Assembly (NCBI RefSeq): GCF_029029525.1
Contig: NZ_JAKJSC010000002.1
Span: 310,001-374,000, forward strand
Length of the DNA stretch: 64,000 nt
Reading direction: 5' to 3'
Source of the DNA: Labilibaculum sp. DW002
GTDB taxonomy: Bacteria; Bacteroidota; Bacteroidia; Bacteroidales; Marinifilaceae
The first letter of the stretch is position 1, and each line of letters starts with the position of its first letter. Positions 44,080-52,441 of the stretch are shown in pieces. The position numbers and the translations under genes are program-made. The notes under the pieces were generated by a model. It did not search any database, had not been told where the DNA came from, and saw only the letters and a program-made list of their open reading frames with translations.

Positions 44080-44216
44080 CCGATTCAGGAGTGTAGTGGT
44101 TAGGCATGATGATCGAATCGGTTTTCCATATGAAAATTTTAAGGTTTTAGGGTTAAACTTCATATAGGAAATCATTTTGGGTTAGAGAAAAGGCTGGTGG
44201 GGACCAGCCTTTTTCA
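44080..44216 (+). ncRNA. Candidate structured small RNA (about 135 nt)
   Basis: The region between the M16 pair and nadD has a full promoter and an intrinsic terminator but no gene. It begins CCGATTC (44080-44086), which pairs exactly with GAATCGG (44115-44121). It then holds TTTCCATATGAA (44123-44134), which pairs with TTCATATAGGAAA (44159-44171), a 12-bp helix with one bulged A; TTTAA/TTAAA inside extends the stem. The last hairpin AGGCTGGT/ACCAGCCT with a T run ends it. It does not match tmRNA, 6S, SRP or RNase P RNA as I know them. A D-loop-like GTAGTGGTTAGGC in the first loop hints at a decayed tRNA as an alternative. Confidence 0.5.
44187..44216. terminator. Terminator shared by the candidate RNA and nadD
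   Basis: The stem AGGCTGGT/ACCAGCCT with a 4-base loop has A-rich left and T-rich right flanks. It can act on both strands. Confidence 0.85.
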
Positions 44217-44221
44217 TTTTC

Positions 44222-44797
44222 TTATTTTTCGTAAAAATGCATCTCTTTCAGGTAGTTGTATGCTGACTCTGGCATAAAGAAAGGAATTTCCTTTTGTTCG
44301 CTAATTGCTTTTCTAATAAAACTTGAAGAGACTTCCATTAGAGGTGCTTCTACAATGGAAATATTCCCTTTTAGTTCAATATTCTCACTCTCAAAATCGG
44401 GTCTAGGATACACGAAAAGACCATGATTCTTCAGAATTAAGTCATAATTTTTCCACTTTGTGAAATTTTTCAGGTTATCCGATCCTACAATTAAGGAAAA
44501 TTGATGTGTTGGATTTTTTTCTTTTAGGTAGGTAAGGGTATCGATCGTATAGGATGGCTGTGGCATTCCAAATTCGATGTTTGAGGCCTTAAAATTAGGA
44601 TACCTTTCAATTGCTCGATTAACTAATTCCAAGCGGTGATAATCGGTTAAAAGACTGCTTTTATTTTTAAATGGATTATGTGGACTAACTACAAACCAAA
44701 TTTGATCCAAGTCGGTATATTCAGCCATGTAATTCGCAATGGCCAAATGTCCGATATGTATTGGGTTAAATGAGCCAAAAAAAAGTCCTATTTTCAT
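44222..44797 (-). CDS. nadD: Nicotinate-nucleotide adenylyltransferase
   Basis: A 191-residue cytoplasmic nucleotidyltransferase that forms nicotinate adenine dinucleotide from NaMN and ATP. The GSFNPIHIGHLAIA motif at residues 8-21 holds the HxGH ATP-binding signature, and the SSSFIRKAI block near the C-terminus is the second adenylyltransferase motif. It follows gmk on the minus strand by 18 bases, so they are co-transcribed. Confidence 0.93.
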   Translation of the reverse strand: MKIGLFFGSFNPIHIGHLAIANYMAEYTDLDQIWFVVSPHNPFKNKSSLLTDYHRLELVNRAIERYPNFKASNIEFGMPQPSYTIDTLTYLKEKNPTHQFSLIVGSDNLKNFTKWKNYDLILKNHGLFVYPRPDFESENIELKGNISIVEAPLMEVSSSFIRKAISEQKEIPFFMPESAYNYLKEMHFYEK

Positions 44798-44815
44798 ATT
44801 AGCTAATTTACTTTA

Positions 44816-45382
44816 TTATTTGTCTAGAAAGTTGGTAATGCTTGCTTCAGCTTCAGCGAAAGCATCTTCTAATTTGTCATTCACAATTACTTTATCAAAT
44901 TGATCCGAAAAAGCCAATTCGAATTTGAATTTTTCAGTTCGTTGTGCAATTACTTCATCTGAGTCTGTGTTTCTATTTCGCAGTCTGTTTTCTAATTCCT
45001 CTATTGAAGGAGGTTGAATAAAGATAGCTAAAGCTTCCTCTTTATAGTATTTTTTGATATTTGTTCCACCAACAACATCAACATCAAATATTACATTCTT
45101 ACCTTGATTTCGGATTCTATCAACTTCACTTTTAAGGGTTCCATAAAAGCATCCTTCGTAAACTTCTTCCCATTCCAGGAATTCATCTTTTTCAATTTTT
45201 GCTTTAAATTCTTCAGCTGATAAAAAGTGGTAGTCTTTACCATCTACTTCGTTGCCTCTTTTAGCTCTACTTGTAGCCGAAATTGAAAACTCTAATTTGA
45301 AATCTTGTTTAAGCAAGTGTTTTACAATGGTTGTTTTCCCCGATCCACTTGGGGCAGAAAAAATGAATAATTTCCCTGGCAT
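44816..45382 (-). CDS. gmk: Guanylate kinase
   Basis: A 188-residue GMP kinase (GMP + ATP to GDP + ADP). The Walker A loop is SAPSGSGKTT at residues 9-18; SATSRAKRGNEVDGKDYHF is the GMP-binding segment; the lid carries RLRNRNTDSDE. Complete and typical. It is downstream of yicC but separated from it by an intrinsic terminator. Confidence 0.95.
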   Translation of the reverse strand: MPGKLFIFSAPSGSGKTTIVKHLLKQDFKLEFSISATSRAKRGNEVDGKDYHFLSAEEFKAKIEKDEFLEWEEVYEGCFYGTLKSEVDRIRNQGKNVIFDVDVVGGTNIKKYYKEEALAIFIQPPSIEELENRLRNRNTDSDEVIAQRTEKFKFELAFSDQFDKVIVNDKLEDAFAEAEASITNFLDK

Positions 45383-45410
45383 CTGTTTGTTGTTATTGAG
45401 TTGATAATAT

Positions 45411-45440
45411 AAAAAAGCGTAGAGTGAATACCCTACGCTA
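45411..45440 (-). terminator. Intrinsic terminator between yicC and gmk
   Basis: On the minus strand AGCGTAG/CTACGCT forms a stem followed by six T. It would uncouple gmk-nadD from yicC, and no clear promoter lies between it and gmk. Confidence 0.75.
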
Positions 45441-45461
45441 AAATATGATTTATTGTAATAA

Positions 45462-46340
45462 TTACAATACGTTTAATAGTTGTTCTTTGATTTTCTCCAA
45501 CTCATCTTTCATATCAATTACGATCTTTTGGATGTTTGAATCGTTGGCTTTAGATCCCAAAGTATTTATTTCACGACCAATTTCCTGAGCTATGAAACCT
45601 AGTTTTTTTCCAACAGAATTTCCTGCACTAGACGTTTCCATGAAATACTTACAGTGATTTGCTAACCTTACTTTTTCCTCAGTAATGTCTAGCTTTTCAA
45701 GATAGTAAATGATTTCTTGCTCAAAGCGATTTTTATCTACGTTTTGCTTTTCAACAAAATCGTTAAGATTGTCGTTAATTCTTGTTTTAACCGTTTCAAT
45801 ACGATCATTTTCATATTGAGGAACTTCATCTAAAAGTTGTTCGATATTTTTAATTCGAGCAAAGATATCTTCCTGAAGAGCTTTTCCTTCCTGATTACGG
45901 AAATCCATAATTTCAGAAAGAGCTACTTTGAAACCATCAAATATTTGATTCCATTCTTCCTCGTCAAGTGCCTGATATTCTACTTTTAGAGCATCTGGTA
46001 ACTTCACTATAGTTTGAAGAATTGGTTCTTTGTCTAGTTCGATACCTAATTCTTTTGACAATTCGTTTAGTTGTCTATAGTAAGCTTCAACAATTGGCTG
46101 ATTGATTTTTGTCTCTTTTTCAGCACCAACACTTTCAATAAAAATTGAAAGTTCAACCTTACCTCGCTCTAGCTGTTTTTTGATATCATTGCGTAATACC
46201 AAATCCTTTTCTTTATACAAATTAGGGATTCGTGTAAAGATATCCAGCTGTTTGCTGTTAAGGGATTTTATTTCGATGGAAACTTTTTTGTTTTCCAATT
46301 CAAGAGTGGCTTTTCCGAAGCCCGTCATTGATGTTAGCAT
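45462..46340 (-). CDS. yicC: YicC family protein (endoribonuclease-like)
   Basis: A 292-residue protein of the YicC family, members of which are linked to RNA turnover in E. coli. It has MLTSMTGFGKA at the very N-terminus, a hallmark start, and the C-terminal EKIKEQLLNVL with the preceding GREINTLGSKAND block. The reading frame extends upstream to 46502, but ATG 46340 is chosen because it gives the canonical start and has a promoter just upstream. Full length for the family. Confidence 0.92.
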   Translation of the reverse strand: MLTSMTGFGKATLELENKKVSIEIKSLNSKQLDIFTRIPNLYKEKDLVLRNDIKKQLERGKVELSIFIESVGAEKETKINQPIVEAYYRQLNELSKELGIELDKEPILQTIVKLPDALKVEYQALDEEEWNQIFDGFKVALSEIMDFRNQEGKALQEDIFARIKNIEQLLDEVPQYENDRIETVKTRINDNLNDFVEKQNVDKNRFEQEIIYYLEKLDITEEKVRLANHCKYFMETSSAGNSVGKKLGFIAQEIGREINTLGSKANDSNIQKIVIDMKDELEKIKEQLLNVL

Positions 46341-46361
46341 AGTAGCGAAAGTTGATTTTTG

Positions 46362-46392
46362 CAAAGGTAAGGCTTTGAATGCGATTTGCAAG
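46362..46392 (-). promoter_or_regulatory. Promoter of yicC
   Basis: On the minus strand, CTTG (46389-46392), a 19-base spacer and TACCTTTG (46362-46369) fit the consensus. It lies 22 bases upstream of ATG 46340 and supports that start. Confidence 0.5.
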
Positions 46393-46459
46393 TGAAATCC
46401 TTTATATGCTTGAATACTAGAATTGGAATTGAGTAATTTAATAAGTTGACGAGCGATTA

Positions 46460-47806
46460 TTATTGATTTCCTAGGGTAGAGATAATCGATTTTGTTTTCC
46501 ACTTACCAGTTCTGTAGTAAATATATGAGAAACTCATCCCAATAACCCATCCCATTGGAATTGACCACCAAATACCATCAGCTCCAATTTTATCTGATAG
46601 CAAGTATGCAGCAGGAATTCTAATTATCCACAGTGAAAATAGAGTGATAAACATTGGAATAATAGTGTCTCCGGCACCTCTTAATACACCATGAATGGTA
46701 AACATTGATGAGAATACAAGGTAGAATGAACTTACAATGATTAAATAATTTTGTCCTATTTCTATAACTTGAGGATCTCTAGTAAACATTCTCATTAAAT
46801 CTCCTCCGAAAATAACGATCAAAGCAGTCATGGCCAGACAGAAAATATTAGACATGATAAAAGTAGCCTTAAAACCTTTTTTTACACGCTCAATTTTGTT
46901 CGCACCTAAATTTTGTCCAACAAATGCTGAAACGGCTTGTGAAAAATTCATGGCTGGCATCATTGCCAATGAATCTATACGACCAGCGGCAGTGTATGCG
47001 GCTATAACATCGGTTCCAAAAGTATTTACAATTCCAAGTAAGGTCATCATTCCTACTGCCACAAAAGTATGTTGTAAACCAGATGGCAAGCCAATCTTCA
47101 AACTTTTTTTGAAAAGATCGGTATCGAATCGAAGTTTTGCAAAGGAAAACTTCATGATCTTGTGTGTGTTATTTAAATAAAGGAGTGCCGCTACAAAAGC
47201 TACACCTTGAGCAATTACAGTTGCCCAGGCAGCACCGGCAATTCCCCATTTAAATACCATGACAAAAAGTAAGTCGAATGCAATATTTAAGATGGATGCT
47301 AAGATTAGAAAGTAGAGTGGCGTTTTAGAATCACCAAGACCTCGAAGTACAGAGCTTGTACCATTGAATCCAAAGAAGAGGATCATTCCGGCCATATAAA
47401 TATTTAAGTAGGTTGTAGCTTGTGGAATCAGCTCTACAGGTAGTTGTAGTAATAAAAAAAGTTCTTCACTATAGTAAATGCCCAATACGCTTGCAACTAT
47501 ACCCGACACGAACAAAAAAATATACATGGTGTCTATTGACCTCTTAACCCGATCAATGTCTCTGGCACCATAAAATTGAGATATAACAATGGAGAAACCA
47601 GATCCAATACCTATTAATAGAGCTATAAGAGTGAAAATGATTGGGAAAGAAGCGCCAACTGATGCTAAAGCCTCTTTACCTAATACTTTACCTACAATAA
47701 TACTATCAACAATATTGTATAATTGTTGAAATACATTGCCCAAAAGCATGGGTAGGGCGAAGTTGAAAATTAATTTGCTTACGTTTCCTGTTGTGAAATC
47801 TTTCAT
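46460..47806 (-). CDS. MATE family efflux transporter
   Basis: A 448-residue inner-membrane cation/drug antiporter with 12 predicted helices. Conserved blocks include the N-terminal LPMLLGNVFQQLYNIVDSIIVG stretch and the second-half SGLQHTFVAVGMM and QNLGANKIERVKKG segments. ATG 47806 was chosen over a TTG at 47812. Substrate not predictable. Confidence 0.9.
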   Translation of the reverse strand: MKDFTTGNVSKLIFNFALPMLLGNVFQQLYNIVDSIIVGKVLGKEALASVGASFPIIFTLIALLIGIGSGFSIVISQFYGARDIDRVKRSIDTMYIFLFVSGIVASVLGIYYSEELFLLLQLPVELIPQATTYLNIYMAGMILFFGFNGTSSVLRGLGDSKTPLYFLILASILNIAFDLLFVMVFKWGIAGAAWATVIAQGVAFVAALLYLNNTHKIMKFSFAKLRFDTDLFKKSLKIGLPSGLQHTFVAVGMMTLLGIVNTFGTDVIAAYTAAGRIDSLAMMPAMNFSQAVSAFVGQNLGANKIERVKKGFKATFIMSNIFCLAMTALIVIFGGDLMRMFTRDPQVIEIGQNYLIIVSSFYLVFSSMFTIHGVLRGAGDTIIPMFITLFSLWIIRIPAAYLLSDKIGADGIWWSIPMGWVIGMSFSYIYYRTGKWKTKSIISTLGNQ

Positions 47807-47890
47807 GCACAAAATTGGCTTAGAAATACAAAGCTCTTATTTTTCTAATGATTCTCAAAAAAGCACGTGATGTTTAACAGAAGTTAACTG

Positions 47891-49753
47891 TTAGGCACGT
47901 TCGCTAAGTTCTAACCAACGAAATTCTTTTTCATCTATTAATTCTATAACTTGTTCTATGCGACTAGCTTTTTCCATCAATTCATCATTGGAAAGGCTAC
48001 CAGAACTCATTGCTGTTTCAATTTCTTCCTTTTCGGATGTTAAGGTTTCGATATCAACTTCAAGTTGCTCAAATTCCCTTTTTTCGTTAAAGGATAATTT
48101 TTTAGATTGTTCCTGTTTTGGCTTTTCCTTTTTAGGCTTTATCTGCTTTTCGCTTTTTTTCTGTTGCTTTAATTCCTGATCAACAGAATCTCGATAAATG
48201 GTGTAATTACCTGGGAAGTTTCTGATTTTTCCTTGTCCTTCGAACACAAACATATGCTCAACTACCTTATCCATAAAGTAACGGTCGTGAGATACAATAA
48301 TCAAACAACCTTTGAAGTTCATCAGATAATCCTCCAATACATTCAGAGTCATAATATCCAAATCATTGGTTGGCTCATCAAGTATCAGGAAATTTGGATT
48401 TTTCATCAAAACCGTCATCAAGTATAAACGGCGTTTTTCTCCCCCACTCAATTTAGAGACTAAATTGTACTGAGTCTTCGTTGGAAACAAGAAGTATTCC
48501 AGAAACTGAGAAGCTGACATCTCTTTGCCATTACCTAAATCGATACTCTCAGCAATTTCCTTTATGACTTCAATAATCTTCTGATTCTCGTTTATCTTGA
48601 TACCATCTTGCTTATAATAGCCATAAACAACCGTTTCACCAATTTCTATATTTCCCGAATCAGCTTCAATATTTTGGGTAATGATATTTAAGAAAGTCGA
48701 TTTTCCTGTTCCATTCTTCCCAATAATCCCGATTTTCTCTCCTCTTTGAAATTTATAGGAGAAATCTTCCAATATTTTTAAATCACCAAAGCTCTTGTAC
48801 AGGTTATCAAATTCTAAGATTTTTTTACCCAGTCGAGCTGATTTGATATCAATATCCATTTTATCTTCCCAGTAGCCTTGTTGCGCTTTTTTCTTCAATT
48901 CATAAAAAGCATCAATTCTCGATTTAGCCTTTGTTGCACGAGCCTGAGGCATACGACGCATCCATTCCTGCTCTGTTTTCAAAAGACTCTTAGCCTTACC
49001 AGCTTCGGCATTCTGATTCAGAATTCTTTCTTCTCGTTTTTCAAGATAATACGTGTAATTCCCTTTGTAGGAATGGATACTGTTAGAATCCATTTCAATA
49101 ATCTCATTACAAACCCGATCTAAAAAATATCTATCGTGAGTCACCATTAAAAGGGTTCCTTTCGATTTTTTCAGATACTCTTCAAGCCATTCAATCATTT
49201 CCAAATCCAAGTGGTTAGTTGGCTCGTCCAAAATCAAGAAATCAGGGTCAGTAATTAATACTTTAGCCATACCAACACGCTTTTTCTGGCCTCCGGATAA
49301 TTGCGATATGGGCTGGTCAAAATTGGTAATCTTCAATTTCGAAAGAATCTGTTTCACCTTCACTTCGTAATCCCAGGCCTTATGCAAATCCATCTTTTCA
49401 AGAATTTCAGCCATTGCCTCCTGATCATCTTCATTGATAATTCGTTCGTAGTCACGAATTACCGAAAGAACAGGGTCTGTGGAGTTAAAAACTTCGTTAA
49501 GAACAGTGTTGCTGTGGTTTAAATCAGGATTTTGCTCCAAATAAGCGATTTTCAAATCACTTCGGAATGAGATTTCTCCACTATCTTGACTATCTTTTCC
49601 TGCGATGATATTTAAAAGCGAAGTTTTCCCTGTTCCATTTTTTGCAATCAGAGCAATCTTTTGCCCCTGTCCTACGCCGAAGCTAATTTCTTCAAATAGT
49701 GTAAGATCTCCGTAACTCTTGGTAAGGTTTTCAACCTGTAAATATGATATCAT
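47891..49753 (-). CDS. ABC-F family ATPase (Uup-type)
   Basis: A 620-residue cytoplasmic protein with two ABC domains and no membrane domain, acting on ribosomes or nucleic-acid structures by family. The first Walker A is GKNGTGKTS and the first signature LSGGQKKR; the second is GKNGTGKST with LSGGEKRR; both have DEPTN Walker B motifs. A linker follows the first domain and a C-terminal Lys/Glu-rich coiled coil (~525-620) resembles Uup. Start ATG 49753. Confidence 0.92.
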   Translation of the reverse strand: MISYLQVENLTKSYGDLTLFEEISFGVGQGQKIALIAKNGTGKTSLLNIIAGKDSQDSGEISFRSDLKIAYLEQNPDLNHSNTVLNEVFNSTDPVLSVIRDYERIINEDDQEAMAEILEKMDLHKAWDYEVKVKQILSKLKITNFDQPISQLSGGQKKRVGMAKVLITDPDFLILDEPTNHLDLEMIEWLEEYLKKSKGTLLMVTHDRYFLDRVCNEIIEMDSNSIHSYKGNYTYYLEKREERILNQNAEAGKAKSLLKTEQEWMRRMPQARATKAKSRIDAFYELKKKAQQGYWEDKMDIDIKSARLGKKILEFDNLYKSFGDLKILEDFSYKFQRGEKIGIIGKNGTGKSTFLNIITQNIEADSGNIEIGETVVYGYYKQDGIKINENQKIIEVIKEIAESIDLGNGKEMSASQFLEYFLFPTKTQYNLVSKLSGGEKRRLYLMTVLMKNPNFLILDEPTNDLDIMTLNVLEDYLMNFKGCLIIVSHDRYFMDKVVEHMFVFEGQGKIRNFPGNYTIYRDSVDQELKQQKKSEKQIKPKKEKPKQEQSKKLSFNEKREFEQLEVDIETLTSEKEEIETAMSSGSLSNDELMEKASRIEQVIELIDEKEFRWLELSERA

Positions 49754-49779
49754 CTAATCTGTTCTTAATTTTTGGAGTT

Positions 49780-49787
49780 CAAATTTA
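49780..49787 (-). promoter_or_regulatory. Candidate -7 element for ABC-F
   Basis: CAAATTTA on the plus strand reads TAAATTTG on the minus strand, fitting TAnnTTTG, 26 bases before the start. The -33 box is weak. Confidence 0.35.
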
Positions 49788-49940
49788 CGAATAAGTAATG
49801 ATAGATTACTACAATAGCTATTTAGAAGTGGATTAATCGCTTATTAAGAATAAAGTATTTGAAGGGAATGGTGATAATTTTAAGAAAAATCGTGTTTTAT
49901 GCTATGACTTTTTTAATTTCGTTTACCAAAGAATTAAAGT

Positions 49941-50603
49941 ATGCGAAAGAAAGAACGTTTTGAGAAAGTCATAGCTTGGTTCCAGGAAAATATGCCAATT
50001 GCAGAAACCGAGCTTCATTATACCAACCCATACGAATTACTAGTAGCCGTTATTTTATCAGCACAATGCACCGATAAGCGTGTAAATATGATGACTCCTG
50101 CTCTTTTTGAGAAATATCCTACAGCATTCGATTTATCTCATGCCACACAGGAAGATATTTTCAACTTTATTCGTTCATGCTCTTATCCTAACAATAAAGC
50201 TAAACACCTGCTTGGGATGGCTAAAATGCTGGTCGAAGAGTTTAAGGAAGAAGTGCCTGACGATATTAAAGAACTTCAAAAACTACCTGGTGTAGGTCGA
50301 AAAACTGCCAATGTGATTGCCTCTGTCGTATATGACAAGCCAGCTATGGCTGTAGACACGCACGTTTTTAGAGTATCGGCCCGAATGGGTTTAACAACCA
50401 ACTCTAAAACGCCTTTGGAAACCGAAAAGCAACTAATGAAGTACATTCCTGAAGAATATGTTGCAACAGCCCATCATTGGCTGATACTGCATGGTCGTTA
50501 TGTTTGTATTGCCAGAAAACCAAAGTGTAAAACATGCAAGATTACCGAATACTGTAAGTATTTTGAAAAGGAAGAAAAGAAAAACAAAAAAGGCTCAATT
50601 TGA
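49941..50603 (+). CDS. nth: Endonuclease III (DNA glycosylase/AP lyase)
   Basis: A 220-residue base-excision repair enzyme. The helix-hairpin-helix LPGVGRKTANVI lies near residue 115 with the catalytic Lys of GRKTA, followed by the VDTHVFR segment with the catalytic Asp. The C-terminal [4Fe-4S] loop is C-x6-C-x2-C-x5-C (CIARKPKCKTCKITEYC). Complete. Confidence 0.95.
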   Translation: MRKKERFEKVIAWFQENMPIAETELHYTNPYELLVAVILSAQCTDKRVNMMTPALFEKYPTAFDLSHATQEDIFNFIRSCSYPNNKAKHLLGMAKMLVEEFKEEVPDDIKELQKLPGVGRKTANVIASVVYDKPAMAVDTHVFRVSARMGLTTNSKTPLETEKQLMKYIPEEYVATAHHWLILHGRYVCIARKPKCKTCKITEYCKYFEKEEKKNKKGSI

Positions 50604-50617
50604 ATTGAGCCTTTTTG
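50586..50617. terminator. Shared terminator between nth and the ZIP transporter gene
   Basis: The stem AGGCTCAATT/AATTGAGCCT has A-rich left and T-rich right flanks between convergent genes. Confidence 0.88.
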
Positions 50618-50621
50618 TAAT

Positions 50622-51440
50622 TTATAGGAATAAGAGTAAGCTTACTGCCATAACTGCCATGCCAGCAATTAATCCGTAAATGGCAATGTGATGTTCACCA
50701 TATTCTTCGGCAGTTGGTAAAAGTTCATCTAGTGAGATGAAAACCATAATTCCTGCTACACCTCCAAATAAGACTCCAAAAACAGTATTGTTTAAGCCAA
50801 GAAAAGAGTAGATTAATACAAAACCAATTAAGGCACCAACAGGCTCAGCTAATCCAGAAAGAAAAGAATATAAAAATGCTTTCTTTCGACTACCTGTTGC
50901 GTAGTAAATTGGAACAGAAACTGCGATTCCTTCAGGAACATTGTGTATTGCGATTGCAACAGCAATTGGAATAGCGATTGTAGGATCAGCTAAAGCTGCA
51001 GCAAATGTTGCTAAACCTTCAGGGAAATTGTGAATGGCAATTGCAAGGGCAGAGAACATGCCCATTCTCATCAATTTTTTGTCTACAGGTTTTTTATCAT
51101 CAAGATCTTCAATTTTTTTCACTTCATGAGGGTTCTCGAAAGAAGGAATCATCTTATCGATTATGGCGATTAATAAGATCCCTCCGAAGAAAGACAAAAC
51201 GGTATACCACGATCCAGCAACCGTACCATGTTGCTCAACTAATGCAGAATTTGCCTTTGGGAATATTTCAACTAAGGATACATAAATCATTACACCTGCT
51301 GAGAATCCTAAAGACAAGGCTAGAAATTTTGTATTTGTTCGTTTTGCAAAAAAAGCGATTGCGCTACCAATTCCGGTAGCAAGACCCGCAAATAAGGTCA
51401 TCCCAAAAGCAATTGCAACTGTATTAAATTCAAATTCCAT
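50622..51440 (-). CDS. ZIP family divalent-metal (zinc) transporter
   Basis: A 272-residue inner-membrane importer with about eight helices. Metal-site motifs are HNFPEGLATF (helix IV) and HNVPEGIAV (helix V), with an ALAIAIHNFPEG run; the loop between helices III and IV is charged (KKIEDLDDKKPVDKK) rather than His-rich. It resembles ZupT. Metal preference cannot be fixed. Confidence 0.92.
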   Translation of the reverse strand: MEFEFNTVAIAFGMTLFAGLATGIGSAIAFFAKRTNTKFLALSLGFSAGVMIYVSLVEIFPKANSALVEQHGTVAGSWYTVLSFFGGILLIAIIDKMIPSFENPHEVKKIEDLDDKKPVDKKLMRMGMFSALAIAIHNFPEGLATFAAALADPTIAIPIAVAIAIHNVPEGIAVSVPIYYATGSRKKAFLYSFLSGLAEPVGALIGFVLIYSFLGLNNTVFGVLFGGVAGIMVFISLDELLPTAEEYGEHHIAIYGLIAGMAVMAVSLLLFL

Positions 51441-51620
51441 ATATAGATTGTTATTTTTTGTTTGTGTGGATGTAATCTGGGGTAAATATAATAATTTGTT
51501 TGGAATAATTCTAAATAAGATATAAAGATGTTAACATCTTGTTTTGCGAAATGGCAAGTCGTAAATTTATTCTAATTATATTGAATTAAGTGTGTTAGTT
51601 AAATTTAAAACAAGAGAATT

Positions 51621-51791
51621 ATGGCTTATGTTATTTCAGATGATTGCACTGCTTGCGGTTCTTGTATTAATGAATGCCCCGTAGATGCAATTTCGGAAGG
51701 TGATATTTATGTAATTGATCCGGATACATGTATTGATTGTGCTGCTTGTGCTGAAGTTTGTCCGGTAGAAGCGATATCGGAAGGAGATTAA
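51621..51791 (+). CDS. Small 2[4Fe-4S] ferredoxin
   Basis: A 56-residue electron carrier too short to stand out as a gene otherwise. Two complete motifs are present: CTACGSCINECP and CIDCAACAEVCP, each followed by VDAISEG or VEAISEG, giving an internal duplication typical of clostridial-type ferredoxins. It starts at ATG 51621 after an AAGAGAA-like leader and ends at TAA 51789-51791, followed by a terminator. Probable electron partner for the kor enzyme and hydrogenase. Confidence 0.93.
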   Translation: MAYVISDDCTACGSCINECPVDAISEGDIYVIDPDTCIDCAACAEVCPVEAISEGD

Positions 51792-51811
51792 ATGCTTTTC
51801 AATTACAATGT

Positions 51812-51846
51812 AAAATGGAATCTTTTTTAAGATTCCATTTTTTTTG
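51812..51846 (+). terminator. Intrinsic terminator of the small ferredoxin gene
   Basis: The stem AAAATGGAATC/GATTCCATTTT with an 8-base loop is followed by T residues. Confidence 0.85.
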
Positions 51847-51874
51847 TTTGGACTATTAGGGAAAAAAGTCTTAA

Positions 51875-51971
51875 CTTGAATAGGTAAATACTATTGTAAT
51901 CATTTGCAACAGTGATAGTTTACTGGTTTCTATAAAGTAAATAGAGGTGAATTTAATTCTTGAATAGGTAA
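51875..51971 (+). repeat. 13-bp direct repeat upstream of susC
   Basis: CTTGAATAGGTAA occurs at 51875-51887 and again, exactly, at 51959-51971, 84 bases apart. It could be a pair of operator-like sites or chance in AT-rich DNA. Confidence 0.4.
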
Positions 51972-52441
51972 CTTATTTATAGAATATAAATTTTCGTATT
52001 GAAATAGCTATACTAACCTAAAATCTTAAATCATGAAAGTATTTGTCTAAGCCTATTTTCTTCATAAGGATTCTGACCTTTTAAAATAAGCAGAATATTT
52101 TGCCCCCTTAGCCAGCCGGCTATTCCTCTTGAGAAATAAAATTTGTTTTAATGAAGTGCCCGCATTTTTGATAATGCACTAGTTTGCGAGTTTTGTATTC
52201 TCAGTTTTCCAAATTAAAGAGAACCGACCCCTGTTTTCAGGGTGATTTTGCTTTTCACCAATATGTGATTTTTGACAATAATTTGTTGAGGTTAGATAAT
52301 TCTAGCTTCAATAATGACCATGTCTGAAATCGTTATTTGAGAATTGATTCAATGGATAGATCTGTCCTTGTAAAAGGAAGGATGCTATTTAGTCGGGATC
52401 AGTTATGAACACAATTGAATTTCTAACTTAAAATTTATTTT

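Larger units (their letters stand above)
51792..52441. other. Long leader region upstream of the SusC/SusD operon
   Basis: A 650-base gap with no coding frame I would defend. It holds the ferredoxin terminator (51812-51846), a 13-bp direct repeat CTTGAATAGGTAA (51875-51887 and 51959-51971), and hairpins such as CCCTG-TTTT-CAGGG near 52228. The last 400 bases may be a long untranslated leader of the susC gene. Confidence 0.45.

Noticed and set aside
44080-44121. Functional tRNA gene
   Set aside because: The interval is too short for an anticodon arm, and no anticodon loop or CCA-compatible acceptor end is present.
43970-44167. 65-codon open frame across the candidate small RNA region
   Set aside because: It starts inside the preceding terminator, has no plausible ribosome-binding site and its composition (many Arg/Phe/Ile) is not protein-like.
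46341-46502. N-terminal extension of yicC
   Set aside because: Family members start at MLTSMTGFGKA; a promoter lies within the extension and the extra residues overlap the MATE gene end.
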